Below, piece after piece: positions 42,562-53,000 of a stretch of DNA of 64,000 bases. This DNA is from Ignavibacteria bacterium (GTDB taxonomy: Bacteria > Bacteroidota > Ignavibacteria > Tepidaquicellales > Tepidaquicellaceae). The stretch covers positions 1-64,000 of the forward strand of contig JAIBBK010000028.1 in assembly GCA_019694675.1 (NCBI GenBank), in the 5' to 3' direction. A model generated the notes under the pieces. That model was not told the origin of the DNA. It was given only the letters and a program-made list of their open reading frames with translations, and ran no database searches. The stretch's first letter is position 1; each line of letters begins with the position of its first letter. The position numbers and the translations under genes are program-made.

Positions 42562-44813
42562 TCAACATAGATGCAAAGAATCATGTAAGCGGAAAGTCTG
42601 TGTATGTTGATGACATAAAGGAGATCAGGGGAACGCTTTTCGCTCTTCCGTTCGATCTTCCCACAGCTCATGCAAAGATCACAGGACTTGACCTTTCATC
42701 AGCACGAACACTGCCGGGAATAGTTTCCATACTGACTGCAAAAGACATTCCCGGTGATAATCAGATAGGCGTTGCTGTTCCTGACGAACCGCTCTTTGCA
42801 GATAAGGAGGTTCATTTCAGCGGCCAAACCGCGGGCATAATAATAGGTGTGACCGAACATGCCTGCCGCCTTGCAAGAAGAGAGATCGGATTTTCATTTG
42901 AACAGCTGACGCCCGTAACATGTCCCAGGCAGGCGATGAAACAGGGCATGCTGATCGTTCCGCCAAGAACATTCAGAATTGGAAATACGGACGATGCGTG
43001 GAGCCGGTGTGACCACATTGTGAGCGGGACTGTTGAGATAAACGGTCAGGAACACATTTACATGGAAACGCAGGGCTCATACGCTTACCTGAAGGAAGAC
43101 GGTTGTATATTCGTGGCATCGTCCACGCAGGCGCCGACTGCAGTGCAGTGGGCAATTGCGCGAGTTCTAGGAATAGAAATGCACCGCATAGAAGTAGACA
43201 CGGTCAGAATCGGCGGCGGCTTCGGGGGAAAGGAAGATCAGGCAACAGCATGGGCCGTAATGGCCGCGCTTGCTGCGGTTAAGACCGGTATGCCGGTGAA
43301 ACTCATCCTTCACAGGATGGATGACATACGAATGACAGGCAAGCGCAACCCTTATTCATCCGATTTCAGGATAGGCCTCGGAAATGACCTGAAGATCATG
43401 GCTTATGAAGTTACTCACTACCAGAATGCTGGAGCATCCGCCGACCTTTCACCGGCAATTCTGGAGCGTACGCTTTTTCATTCCACCAATTCGTACTGCA
43501 TTCCGAACGTTACCGCAACAGCTTACAGCTGCAGGACCAACCTTCCCCCGAACACTGCTTTCAGAGGTTTCGGAGGCCCGCAGGGTATGTTTGTGATCGA
43601 ATCGGCAATAGTCAGAGCGGCTGAGACGATCGGGGTAAGCCCGGATGAGATACAGAAAGCAAACCTGATAAAAGACGGTGATGAAATGCCTTACGGACAG
43701 GTTATGCAGGAGACACATGCGACAGACAGCTGGGCTGAGGCCGAACGGCGGTACAGTCTCAGTGAAGTGAAGAACAGAGTGGCTGAATTCAACAGTCACA
43801 GCGACACGCATAAAAAGGGTTTCGCAGTTCAGCCGATCTGCTTCGGAATTTCATTCACAAATACGATGATGAACCATGCCCGCGCGTTGGTGCACATTTA
43901 CAAGGACGGAAGCGTGGTTGTAAGCACGGGCGCGGTTGAAATGGGACAGGGAGTGAACACAAAACTTCTGCAGGTTGCATCGGCAGAGTTCGGAATCAGT
44001 CATGAGAGAGTGAAGATCGAAAGCACAAACACACTTAGGATTGCAAACACTTCCCCCACAGCCGCAAGCTCCGGAGCAGATCTTAACGGCAAGGCGCTGA
44101 AGATCGCATGCACTAATCTCAGAGAACGGTTGGCTGAAGTTGCAAAGCAGACACTCGAATGTGAAGAAGTTGTCTTTGCAAATGAGACGATATCCGACAA
44201 CACACGAAAGAAAAGTATCTCCTGGAAGGAGTTGGTGAACATGGCACAACAGCAAAGGGTGCCGCTTAGCGAGCATTCTCATTATGCCACTCCCGGAATT
44301 CACTTCGACAGAACAAAAGAAAAAGGTCATCCGTTTGCTTATCACGTTTACGGAACCGCGATCATTGAAGCAACTGTGGATTGCCTCAGAGGAACTTATT
44401 TGATTGACAGTGTAAGAATTGTTCATGACTTCGGAAAGAGCATGAATGCGGATGTTGATCACGGGCAGATAGAGGGCGGGGTTGTGCAGGGAATTGGTTG
44501 GATGACAATGGAGGAGGTTATGTTTGATGACAAAGGAAAGCTTCTGACAAGTGCGCTTTCAACTTACAAGATACCCGATATCTATTCTGTTCCAGCAGTG
44601 ATAGAGATTCATCACCTCGACTCCCCGGGATCTGATCTTGCCATTTACAAATCGAAGGCGGTTGGTGAGCCGCCTCTGATGTATGCGCTCGGAGCTTACT
44701 TTGCAATAAGGAAAGCGGTGCAGGCATTCAACAAGGGCGCAGAGCCGGCAATAAGCGTTCCCTACACTCCGGAGAAAGTACTGTTTGATCTATACGGGAA
44801 GAAGACGCTGTAG
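42558..44813 (+). CDS. xdhB: Xanthine dehydrogenase molybdopterin-binding subunit
   Basis: This 751-residue molybdenum hydroxylase large subunit has all the expected motifs: GGGFGGKEDQ (molybdopterin binding), AFRGFGGPQGMF (with the substrate-contacting Arg), EMGQGVNTK, and near the end AVGEPPLMYALG with the catalytic Glu that activates the Mo-bound hydroxyl. The residues favour xanthine over aldehyde as substrate, but this cannot be fixed by eye. The start overlaps xdhA by 4 nt; the stop is 3 bp from the next ATG. Confidence 0.92.
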   Translation: MINIDAKNHVSGKSVYVDDIKEIRGTLFALPFDLPTAHAKITGLDLSSARTLPGIVSILTAKDIPGDNQIGVAVPDEPLFADKEVHFSGQTAGIIIGVTEHACRLARREIGFSFEQLTPVTCPRQAMKQGMLIVPPRTFRIGNTDDAWSRCDHIVSGTVEINGQEHIYMETQGSYAYLKEDGCIFVASSTQAPTAVQWAIARVLGIEMHRIEVDTVRIGGGFGGKEDQATAWAVMAALAAVKTGMPVKLILHRMDDIRMTGKRNPYSSDFRIGLGNDLKIMAYEVTHYQNAGASADLSPAILERTLFHSTNSYCIPNVTATAYSCRTNLPPNTAFRGFGGPQGMFVIESAIVRAAETIGVSPDEIQKANLIKDGDEMPYGQVMQETHATDSWAEAERRYSLSEVKNRVAEFNSHSDTHKKGFAVQPICFGISFTNTMMNHARALVHIYKDGSVVVSTGAVEMGQGVNTKLLQVASAEFGISHERVKIESTNTLRIANTSPTAASSGADLNGKALKIACTNLRERLAEVAKQTLECEEVVFANETISDNTRKKSISWKELVNMAQQQRVPLSEHSHYATPGIHFDRTKEKGHPFAYHVYGTAIIEATVDCLRGTYLIDSVRIVHDFGKSMNADVDHGQIEGGVVQGIGWMTMEEVMFDDKGKLLTSALSTYKIPDIYSVPAVIEIHHLDSPGSDLAIYKSKAVGEPPLMYALGAYFAIRKAVQAFNKGAEPAISVPYTPEKVLFDLYGKKTL

Positions 44814-44816
44814 ATC

Positions 44817-45305
44817 ATGCAAAGCGGCCGTCCTGCATATTCTTCTCATCTGATCGGCGGACTCATCTACATGACCGGCGACACCATTGCTGCACTGATC
44901 ACCGGAGATGTAGGCATTGTACGAAGCGCCGGAATGTTTGCGATCGGATCCACGCTCTATGCATTTGAGATCAGGAATTACTTCCGCTGGATAGAAAAAA
45001 AGGTCAATGAACTTCCCGGCGTAAAAAGAAAGATCATGAAGACGATGATGGCGCTGACATATTTCAATCCTCTCTGGATAGCAAGGCATCTGTGCTTCAT
45101 TTACATTCTCAGCGGTCAATGGGCACTGATCTCCGCCGGAGTTCTTAAGACTGCTGCATTGTCTTTCATGTTTAACATACCTGTTTCAGTGACTGCAAAC
45201 TACATTATACAAAACCGGATACCTTTGACGTACAGATTCTGGGCAAGCGCAGTTTTCAGCGGACTCATGGCGATCTATTATTCAATGAGCGGAAAATGGT
45301 TCTGA
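44817..45305 (+). CDS. Small membrane protein in the xdh operon, possibly Mpv17/PMP22-like
   Basis: This 162-residue protein has about four hydrophobic segments (IGGLIYMTGDTIAALI; LTYFNPLWIARHLCFIYIL; LISAGVLKTAALSFMF; WASAVFSGLMAIYYSMSG). The layout and the NYIIQNRIPLTYRFWASAVFSG segment recall the Mpv17/PMP22 family, small membrane proteins best known from eukaryotes, but the signature is incomplete. It is 3 bp after xdhB and overlaps xdhC by 10 nt, so it is translated with the enzyme. Its presence between xdhB and xdhC is unusual; a transport or membrane-anchoring role is only a guess. Confidence 0.55.
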   Translation: MQSGRPAYSSHLIGGLIYMTGDTIAALITGDVGIVRSAGMFAIGSTLYAFEIRNYFRWIEKKVNELPGVKRKIMKTMMALTYFNPLWIARHLCFIYILSGQWALISAGVLKTAALSFMFNIPVSVTANYIIQNRIPLTYRFWASAVFSGLMAIYYSMSGKWF

Positions 45306-46237
45306 ACTTTTACAGGAATATTCTGAAAGTATTGCGGGATGAAACAAATGCTGTGCTGATGGTTGTGATACGCAGTACGGGCAGTAGTCCCGGCAGGCAG
45401 GGATTTCTCATGCTTGTAACCGAAGATGAGCTGACCGGAACAATAGGCGGCGGGGTCATGGAGCACAAACTTGCCGAACTTTCGCGCGAATTGCTTTCAA
45501 AGGGCCGCTTCGAACCGTTCATGAGGAGGCAGGTGCATATGACTGAAGCGCCGGAGGACAGATCCGGAATGATCTGCAGTGGTGAGCAGTCCGTTGCGTT
45601 CTATTATTTGGACAAATCGAGCATCCCTGTTATTGAAGAGATACTGAATGATCCGCACTCATACATCCGTTATGACGTAAATGGAATCAGCAATGTCGCA
45701 GAGAGCGAAGGATCGGATGAGGTGTTCATTACCGGTGAAAATGAATGGCGGTTTACCAGGTCCAAACTTCCCGAATCAAAAGCATACATATTCGGAGGCG
45801 GACATGTGAGCCTTGCTTTGTCAGAAATTCTGTCCAGGCTTGATTTCGAGATACACTTGTTTGACGATCGTCCCGGACTTAATACAATGGAATCTAACCG
45901 TTATGCAAAGACCAAACATCTCATCAATTTCGAAGACAGCGCTGACTATGTTCCGGAAGGTGAGAATACGTATGTGCTGATCATGTCATTTGGACACAGG
46001 TGGGATGAAGTGATACTCAAGGCGCTCTACGGAAAGAAGTTCAGATACATTGGAATGCTTGGAAGCAAAGAAAAGGTCAGGCAAATGAGAGAGGCATTCT
46101 TGAGCCAGGGATTTGCAGAGGAGTACTTCGAAAAACTTCACGCTCCGGTCGGCTTAGACATCAGAAGCCGGACTGCTGATGAGATCGCCGTAAGCATAGC
46201 CGCAGAAATGATCGCCGTCAGGAACAAAGGATCTTAG
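45296..46237 (+). CDS. xdhC: XdhC-family molybdenum cofactor insertion chaperone
   Basis: This 313-residue XdhC/CoxI protein binds the molybdopterin cofactor, lets it be sulfurated and inserts it into the large subunit. The N-terminal XdhC domain has VIRSTGSSPGRQG and IGGGVMEHKL with Cys in MICSGEQSV. The C-terminal Rossmann domain opens YIFGGGHVSLALSEIL and continues LFDDRPG and GMLGSKEKVRQMRE. It overlaps the membrane-protein gene and closes the operon. Confidence 0.9.
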   Translation: MVLNFYRNILKVLRDETNAVLMVVIRSTGSSPGRQGFLMLVTEDELTGTIGGGVMEHKLAELSRELLSKGRFEPFMRRQVHMTEAPEDRSGMICSGEQSVAFYYLDKSSIPVIEEILNDPHSYIRYDVNGISNVAESEGSDEVFITGENEWRFTRSKLPESKAYIFGGGHVSLALSEILSRLDFEIHLFDDRPGLNTMESNRYAKTKHLINFEDSADYVPEGENTYVLIMSFGHRWDEVILKALYGKKFRYIGMLGSKEKVRQMREAFLSQGFAEEYFEKLHAPVGLDIRSRTADEIAVSIAAEMIAVRNKGS

Positions 46238-46711
46238 GTCAAGTTAATAGACGCGAATGCTGTTCCTTTTTCAGCACACATCACTTCAACTGAAAGGTAC
46301 AGCATCAACTCGGCATATTGTTATTCGACAATTCCTGGCACGCATTACCAGCGAATTTCAATCACTCAACATGCGGGTATACTTATCCAATCTACAGACT
46401 CTTGCTGTAGCCAAATGCAATCCCCGTGCCGCTTGCACTGATATTTGCATTTCATGTTGCAGATAATATTGCCAGATTTAGCATAACGAAAGCGGTACGG
46501 CAAATTGTACGCTTTCTATGAATCACCCCTGGATCTGCCGTACAGGAGGGTATAGAATCCGCACACATCGACCGCACCCAAGGTCTTCACAACAGTGAGG
46601 CAATAAGAAGACCAAAGCAATATTCCGCTTGTTCCTTGCCGCCTGTTTGACAGAAAATGAATCTCTCACAATAGGTTCTGCACAAGCGCAAACTCTAACT
46701 CAATTACGATC
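46238..46711. other. Intergenic region without a gene
   Basis: This 474-bp stretch after xdhC holds no supported gene or RNA. A TTTGACA box (~46650) lies 60 bp before the next ATG and may be part of a promoter; no terminator with a T-run is obvious. Confidence 0.4.
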
Positions 46712-49711
46712 ATGAAACAGTCAATACTGCTGGTTTCATTGATTCTGCTTGGCTCTTTAATAATAGGAGATCATTACAGAGAACAGCCAAACTTAGCCGA
46801 TCCAAACAATCCCCTGAGCCTGACTTGTCCCGGGTATCTTCACACTGAGCATAACATCAATGCAAACCCAAATTTTGCAGCCTCTGATGCCGGCATCAAA
46901 GGCATTGATCAGAACTGGTATTCAGCCGCTGTGGAGAATATCATGAATGAAGAATACAACATCTCATACAGCGAAGACATCAAGTCTTACCAGTCGCCCA
47001 ACAGGGCAAACAACCTGCGGTTCATTTATCACAAAGACGGCTTCACGGCAAAACCTCGTGAGGCAAAGATCCCGCTGTTTGATGTGAATGACAGGACTTT
47101 GCGTGAAGAAGACATGAAGTACAAGGAGATCGAGGACTGGAGCGTTGAGTTGAGAGTTGAGAGTGATGAGTTGAGAGTTGAGAGTGGTGAGTTGAGAGTT
47201 GAGAGTGGTGAGTTGAGAGTTGAGAGTGGTGAGTTAAGAGTTGAGAGTGGTGAGTTAAGAGTTGAGAGTGGTGAGTTAAGAGTTGAGAGTGGTGAGTTAA
47301 GAATTGCCGGTAACAAAGCATCGATAGAAGATGAGAACATCAGAATTGACTACACAAACTCAAAACAAGGCATGCGTCAGGACTTCATCATAAAGAATAA
47401 ACCTGAAGGGAACGGCAATCTTGAACTTGTGATGAACGCATCCACAGAGCTGAATATGAATGTGAATAAAGATGCTGTAAGGTTCAGCTCAGCAGGCGGA
47501 GATAAAATGCAGTATGCATCGCTGAAAGCATTTGATGCAACAGGCAGAACTCTTGATGCATACTTTGAGAAAAGAGATGAGAAGCAATTTGCCATAGTGG
47601 TTGATGATAGAGATGCCGATTATCCCGTGACTGTTGATCCGCTGTCTTTAGCACCTGATTGGACAACGCAAGGAACAGGCAGATTCGGATGGTCCTTATC
47701 TGATGCAGGAGATGTCAATGGAGATGGTTTTGATGACTTGATAATAGGTGACCCAAGTTTTGAGAACATCATAGGAAGAGGAAAGATCTTCATATATTTC
47801 GGTTCTGCCGACGGTTTACCGGATTCAGCAAGTCAGTTTCTTTCTGGCTTTAATGATCGCGGGTTGTTCGGCGAGTCAATTTCAACTGCCGGCGATGTCA
47901 ATGCAGATGGCTTCGACGACATAATTGTGCTTACAAAAACATGGGGCAATGGTCCTTCAGAAGTTTCCGTCTTTCACGGCTCAACTAATGGCTTGATTGA
48001 ATCTCCGGCTTGGTCAATTGAGAGCAGTGATACGGGGGTGTGCTTCGTGGGCGGAGATCCGGAATCACTCGGATCAGGTGACTTTAATGGCGACGGTATT
48101 TATGATGTAGTGATAGGCACAGGAGAAGCGTGTCTTTATCAGTCACACTATGTCGGAGCATACATTTTCTTTGGTTCAGTTCAGGGAATCTCAGGCAATC
48201 AACCTGCCTGGACTGCACCAGCAAATCAGAATGAAATTCCCGTCTTTTTCGGTTGGACAGTTGCTGGTGCCGGTGATTTAAATGGTGACGGATTTGACGA
48301 TGTTATTGTAGGTGCACCTTTTGATGGAGATAGCGGAAAGATTCTGGTCTACTGTGGCTCGCCCGTCCGGGGAATATTTGACCCTCCTGATTGGGTAGCA
48401 TCCGGTGAACATGGACTTCAAATGGGTTTGTCTGTTTCTTCGGCAGGAGATGTAAACAACGATGGCTTTGATGAAGTAATTGCCGGTGCACCCCCATGGG
48501 GTAGTTTTGGTGTCGGAAGAGCCTATGTATTCTTTGGATCACCAACAGGATTGAGTAGCAACAACTTCGTGATGTTAAGCAGTGAGCCAACAACAGCCGG
48601 ATATGGTTACTCAGTATCCGGTGTTTCAGACTATAACGGAGATGGTTTTGATGACATCGTTGTAGGTGAAGGATTTTGGCAAGGGTATTTGCCACCAAGT
48701 TCGTTCTTATACTTCGGCAACGCAAATCGTATAATCAGTGAGAAGATAACACTTCAGGGCTTCATTAGAGTGTCGAATGCAGGGGACGTGAATGGCGATG
48801 GATTGGGGGACATAGTTACGGGACCTTCTCCGGCCTATGCATATTATGGAAAACCAAACATCATAAGCATAACTCCTGAAACAGCTTACAAACTTCTGTT
48901 CGAAGAACACTACTTCAATGTATCCCTAAGAGACCCCGTAGGAAGGCCGATTCCCAACACGGAATTATTTGTTGAAATCAGAGGCGCTAATCCTGAGATC
49001 TTAAGCGGCCTCTCGACAGATGACAGCGGCAATGTTGAATACTTCCTGATAGGATACAATTCGGGTATCGATACGATTCTTGCAAGTGCCACAAATGTCA
49101 CGGATACTGCATTTATCTTCTGGGATGACCCCAATCCTGTAGAGTTGACTTCCTTCACATCGGTAACGCGTTCAAGAGATATCACCCTCTCCTGGTCCAC
49201 CTCTGCCGAGCTCAACAACTCCGGATTTGAAATACAAAGAGCAATTGAAAATGAAAAATTGAAAATTGAAAATTGGAATAAGATCGGATTTGTAAGCGGA
49301 GGCGGGACGACGAATCAACCGAGAGAATATTCTTTCACAGACAGAAATCTGGAAACAGGTAAATATAAGTACCGCCTGAAGCAGATCGACTTCAACGGCA
49401 ACTTCGAGTACTTCGAACTTCCTGAAGTTGTGAGCATAGGCATACCGGATAAATATGATCTCTCGCAGAACTATCCGAACCCGTTCAATCCTGTTACAAC
49501 GATCAACTACGACTTGCCAAATGACGGAATAGTTACGATCAAAGTGTATGACATCCTGGGACGAGAAATGACAACACTTGTGAATGAGATGAAGACAGCG
49601 GGATATTACAAGCTACAATTCAACGCGGGGGATCTTGCGAGTGGTGCGTATTTTTATCAGATGAAAGCAGGTGAATTTATTGCGGTGAAGAAATTTGTTG
49701 TGCTGAAGTAA
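46712..49711 (+). CDS. Secreted FG-GAP propeller protein with heptapeptide repeat and type IX sorting tail
   Basis: This 999-residue exported protein has a signal-like N-terminus (MKQSILLVSLILLGSLIIG). Residues ~146-194 are seven in-frame copies of ELRVESG. Then come seven FG-GAP/integrin-type calcium-binding blades such as AGDVNGDGFDDLIIG, AGDLNGDGFDDVIVG and AGDVNNDGFDEVIAG, forming a beta-propeller (~320-710). An Ig-like segment follows, then a fibronectin-like PVELTSFTSVTRSRDITLSWST block, and the sorting tail (LSQNYPNPFNPVTTINYDLP ... VAVKKFVVLK type). The paralogue at 50005 shares the last ~190 residues almost exactly. Type IX secretion and surface attachment are inferred; ligand unknown. 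Confidence 0.82.
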   Translation: MKQSILLVSLILLGSLIIGDHYREQPNLADPNNPLSLTCPGYLHTEHNINANPNFAASDAGIKGIDQNWYSAAVENIMNEEYNISYSEDIKSYQSPNRANNLRFIYHKDGFTAKPREAKIPLFDVNDRTLREEDMKYKEIEDWSVELRVESDELRVESGELRVESGELRVESGELRVESGELRVESGELRVESGELRIAGNKASIEDENIRIDYTNSKQGMRQDFIIKNKPEGNGNLELVMNASTELNMNVNKDAVRFSSAGGDKMQYASLKAFDATGRTLDAYFEKRDEKQFAIVVDDRDADYPVTVDPLSLAPDWTTQGTGRFGWSLSDAGDVNGDGFDDLIIGDPSFENIIGRGKIFIYFGSADGLPDSASQFLSGFNDRGLFGESISTAGDVNADGFDDIIVLTKTWGNGPSEVSVFHGSTNGLIESPAWSIESSDTGVCFVGGDPESLGSGDFNGDGIYDVVIGTGEACLYQSHYVGAYIFFGSVQGISGNQPAWTAPANQNEIPVFFGWTVAGAGDLNGDGFDDVIVGAPFDGDSGKILVYCGSPVRGIFDPPDWVASGEHGLQMGLSVSSAGDVNNDGFDEVIAGAPPWGSFGVGRAYVFFGSPTGLSSNNFVMLSSEPTTAGYGYSVSGVSDYNGDGFDDIVVGEGFWQGYLPPSSFLYFGNANRIISEKITLQGFIRVSNAGDVNGDGLGDIVTGPSPAYAYYGKPNIISITPETAYKLLFEEHYFNVSLRDPVGRPIPNTELFVEIRGANPEILSGLSTDDSGNVEYFLIGYNSGIDTILASATNVTDTAFIFWDDPNPVELTSFTSVTRSRDITLSWSTSAELNNSGFEIQRAIENEKLKIENWNKIGFVSGGGTTNQPREYSFTDRNLETGKYKYRLKQIDFNGNFEYFELPEVVSIGIPDKYDLSQNYPNPFNPVTTINYDLPNDGIVTIKVYDILGREMTTLVNEMKTAGYYKLQFNAGDLASGAYFYQMKAGEFIAVKKFVVLK
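47147..47293 (+). repeat. 21-bp tandem repeat, seven units, in frame (ELRVESG)
   Basis: Units of GAGTTGAGAGTTGAGAGTGGT are near identical; the first ends GAT, and later ones have TTA for the first TTG. An eighth, partial unit follows. 21 bp keeps the frame, so copy number can change without breaking the gene. On the other strand the same DNA reads NSPLSTL repeats. Confidence 0.9.
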
Positions 49712-49725
49712 TACAAACATACCCA

Positions 49726-49747
49726 GCCCATGGTTTTAACCGTGGGC
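49726..49747. repeat. Solitary 22-nt palindrome related to the 5'-end arrays
   Basis: Arms GCCCATGGTT and AACCGTGGGC around a TT centre (one T:G wobble) match the length, arm size and GCCCA/TGGGC ends of the palindromes at 1-1730, with a third, again compensated, inner stem. It lies 14 bp after the stop of the 999-residue protein gene. Confidence 0.7.
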
Positions 49748-49749
49748 GA

Positions 49750-49839
49750 ATGGCAGCAAGTCTTGCAAGCGGCGCGTACTTCTATCGCATGAACGCCGGT
49801 GAGTTTGTTGCGGTGAAGAAGTTTGTAGTGGTGAAGTGA
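49750..49839 (+). pseudogene. Remnant of a type IX sorting-tail gene (last ~29 codons)
   Basis: The frame reads MAASLASGAYFYRMNAGEFV then AVKKFVVVK and a stop: the end of a sorting domain like those of the genes on either side (ASGAYFYQMKAGEFIAVKKF). Nothing upstream of the palindrome matches, so only the 3' end of a third paralogue survives, abutting the palindrome. Confidence 0.7.
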
Positions 49840-49858
49840 ACTTTCCGGGCTATATGTG

Positions 49859-49882
49859 GTGCCGGGACTTTCGTTCCGGCAC
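49859..49882. repeat. Hairpin GTGCCGGGAC-TTTC-GTTCCGGCAC
   Basis: A 10-bp stem with one wobble and a 4-nt loop, 19 bp after the remnant's stop and 120 bp before the next gene. It resembles the extragenic hairpins common in this group; no T-run follows, so termination is uncertain. Confidence 0.6.
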
Positions 49883-50004
49883 TTGGCAATACAATAAAAG
49901 GTCAGGACAAGATGTATTGTTTAACAGTTTTCTATAGACTGAAAACAACAAAATCATGCTTTCTGTCTTTTGATCTTTCAATTCAAAATTTGGAGGATAT
50001 TAAA

Positions 50005-53000
50005 ATGAAATTGTTGAATATTTGTTTCATTAGTCTGTTGATGATGATAATCATTTCGTCTGATGCAAGGCCTCAATGGGTATTCACTGCAGATGTACAG
50101 GGAATCCCGAGAGTATTTTCTGTAAACGAATCTACCGGTTATGCTGTCTGCTGGCCGCATGGTATTTATAAGACATCAAACGGAGGTGACAACTGGATTC
50201 ATCAGACTGGTATGACATCTCCACACGCTATAAGTTGTTATTTCATCTCACCTGATACCGGATGGGTTGTAGGTGTATATGGAACATTCTGGAAAACTAC
50301 AAACGGCGGGGAAAGCTGGTTGGACAGAACTGTTGACGGAACATTTCGGTATGCCATATACTTTGCTACTCCCGAAACAGGATGGGCAGTAGGTATCCCG
50401 GGAATTATTACAAAGACTACCGATGGTGGAGATACATGGTTTGAGCAGACCAATCCTGCAACATGGTATCTGAACGATGTGGAATTTACAGATGCTCTTA
50501 CTGGGTGGGTTGTCGGACATGTACCGTTTCAGACAGTAATACTTAAGACAACTAACGGAGGAAACAACTGGGTTGAGCAGTTTGCAGGAAGAAATGCCTC
50601 TGCACAGTCTGTTTGTTTCATAGATGCTTCCACAGGGTGGATAGCAGGTGTGTGGAACTTGTACTTAAAAACTACTGATGGAGGAAATACCTGGAATTCA
50701 CGTACCCTTGGAAACAACAATATGGGTATTCACTTTTTAAATGCTTCCACAGGGTGGATGGTAGGTGATGACGGAGCAGTTCTAAGCACCAAAGATGGGG
50801 GGAACTCCTGGAACAGAGAAGTCATATCAGATTACGGCTTGCAATCGGTTCATTTCTCAACGGACGGTTACGGACTTGTCGGAGCATATACAAATCCATC
50901 AAACTATTTTACCGGAAAGATATATAAATTTTCCCCGGCTCTGCCGATTTTACCGAATCAGGTATTCACCGGCGAGTTTGAATCTGACCGGTTCGGGACA
51001 CCTGCCAATCCTGCCGGGGATGTTAACGGAGACGGTTTTGACGATGTAATAATCGGAGCTCCTTCGTATGATCATTCAGGTACATTCGGAAGATCATATA
51101 TCTTTAATGGCAGTTCTTCGCCTGACAACATTGCCGATGTTATACTTCCTCTCAAAGGGGTCAACGGACTGGAATTTCCCTGGATCAGGTCTGTCTGCAG
51201 GGCAGGTGATGTAAACGGTGACGGATTTTCAGATGTGATTGTTCAGAGCAGGTCCAATTCAGGTGTATCCGAATTCGGTGCGGAAATCTATCACGGAAGC
51301 AGTAATATGAATAATGTGCCCGACCTTACAATCAACGGTTTTGATCAGTACGGTGTATTCGGAGTTTCTGTGGCTGATGCGGGGGATGTTAACGGCGACG
51401 GATTTTCTGATGTGATAGTCGGAGATCCGGGTGATCTTGAAGATATTGTTTATCAATTGTTTGGCAAAGCATTCATATTTTTTGGCGGACCGGGAATGGA
51501 CAATGTTCCTGACATTACCATGTACGGTGAGCACTGGAGAAGCAATTTTGGATTTTCTGTTTCGCCGGCGGGAGATTTCAACGGCGATGGTTTTGATGAC
51601 GTGATTGTCGGATCACCTTTCTGGGGAGAATCAGGAAGCTATGATGTCGGGAAGACATATGTATTTTACGGAGGAAGGAATATGGATAATATCCCCGATG
51701 TAACTATGACAGGTTATGTGCCTAATAATTTTTTCGGTTATGCTGCATCAACGGCAGGTGATGTTAACAACGACGGATATTCTGATGTAATTGTGGGAAG
51801 TTCCGAATTAGGTGATAAAGCTTACATGTTCTTTGGCGGAGCAAATCCTGACAATACACCTGATCTGATTTTTGATGAAGCTCCTCAGAATGACTCCTAT
51901 GATATGGTGTTTATGAATGATGATTTTGACGGAGACGGCTATTCTGACGTAATTGTTGGAACCCCGCATTTCAATAATAATACAGGCAAGGCATACATTT
52001 ACAGAGGCGGAGAAAACATGGACATCTTCGCCGATTTTACAATGACGGGCGAAGAAGCAGGAAGCAAATTTGGCTCATGGGTTTCAACTGCAGGAGATGT
52101 AAATGATGACGGATATTCTGATATCATCGTAAGCGCACCGTGGTATCAAAACCGTAAAGGAAGGGCGTATTTGTTTTTTGGATTCGGTGAAGCCGAAAGG
52201 ACTCTTTCTGCACTTTCAATTACTCCTGAGAATATTGTGAAACAAATCGGAGAACAGGCTGAAGTAACCGGCAGTATCAATAACAAGCTTGGCCAGCCGA
52301 TGAACAATGTCAGAATCAATTTCTTTGTAAGAGGTGCAAACCGGGCTTACGGCAGTGGTATGTCAAACGGAAGCGGGAATGTAATTTACCAATACAGCGC
52401 GGATTATCCGGGATTTGATACAATCATAGCAGTCTCAGGAAAGTTTCGTGACACATCGATCGTATTTTGGGAGCCCGGGAACTCCTGTATAGCAGGTCCG
52501 ATCCATGTTCCTGTGAATTCGATCAGTCTGTATTACACTGAAACATCGCTCAATGCTTTTTATGATCTGTCAAATTTTGATAACACAAATGCAAGAATTA
52601 TCTCCGGCAATGAGAACGATTCAGTTTATGTTGATGCAGGGAGCAATCACGGACATTTTGTCCTTTATCTCGCAACACCTGACAGCATTATCTGCAGCAA
52701 GCATGTATATGTTGATTCACCTTATCCCGTTGAGCTAACGGCTTTCAATTCAAACATCATTGGTAAAGACATCACCCTCACCTGGTCCACCTCTGCCGAG
52801 CTCAACAACTCCGGATTTGAAATTCAAAGAGCAATTGAAAATGGAAATTTGAAAATTGAAAATTGGAGTAAGATCGGATTTGTTAGCGGAAGTGGTACAA
52901 CAAACGAGCCGAAGGAATACTCATACACGGACAGGAATCTCGAAACAGGCAAGTACAAATACCGCCTGAAACAACTCGACTTCAACGGTAACTTCGAGTA

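Noticed and set aside
47029..47340. Minus-strand 'NSPLSTL' repeat protein
   Set aside because: It is the reverse reading of the in-frame ELRVESG repeat inside a well-supported plus-strand gene.
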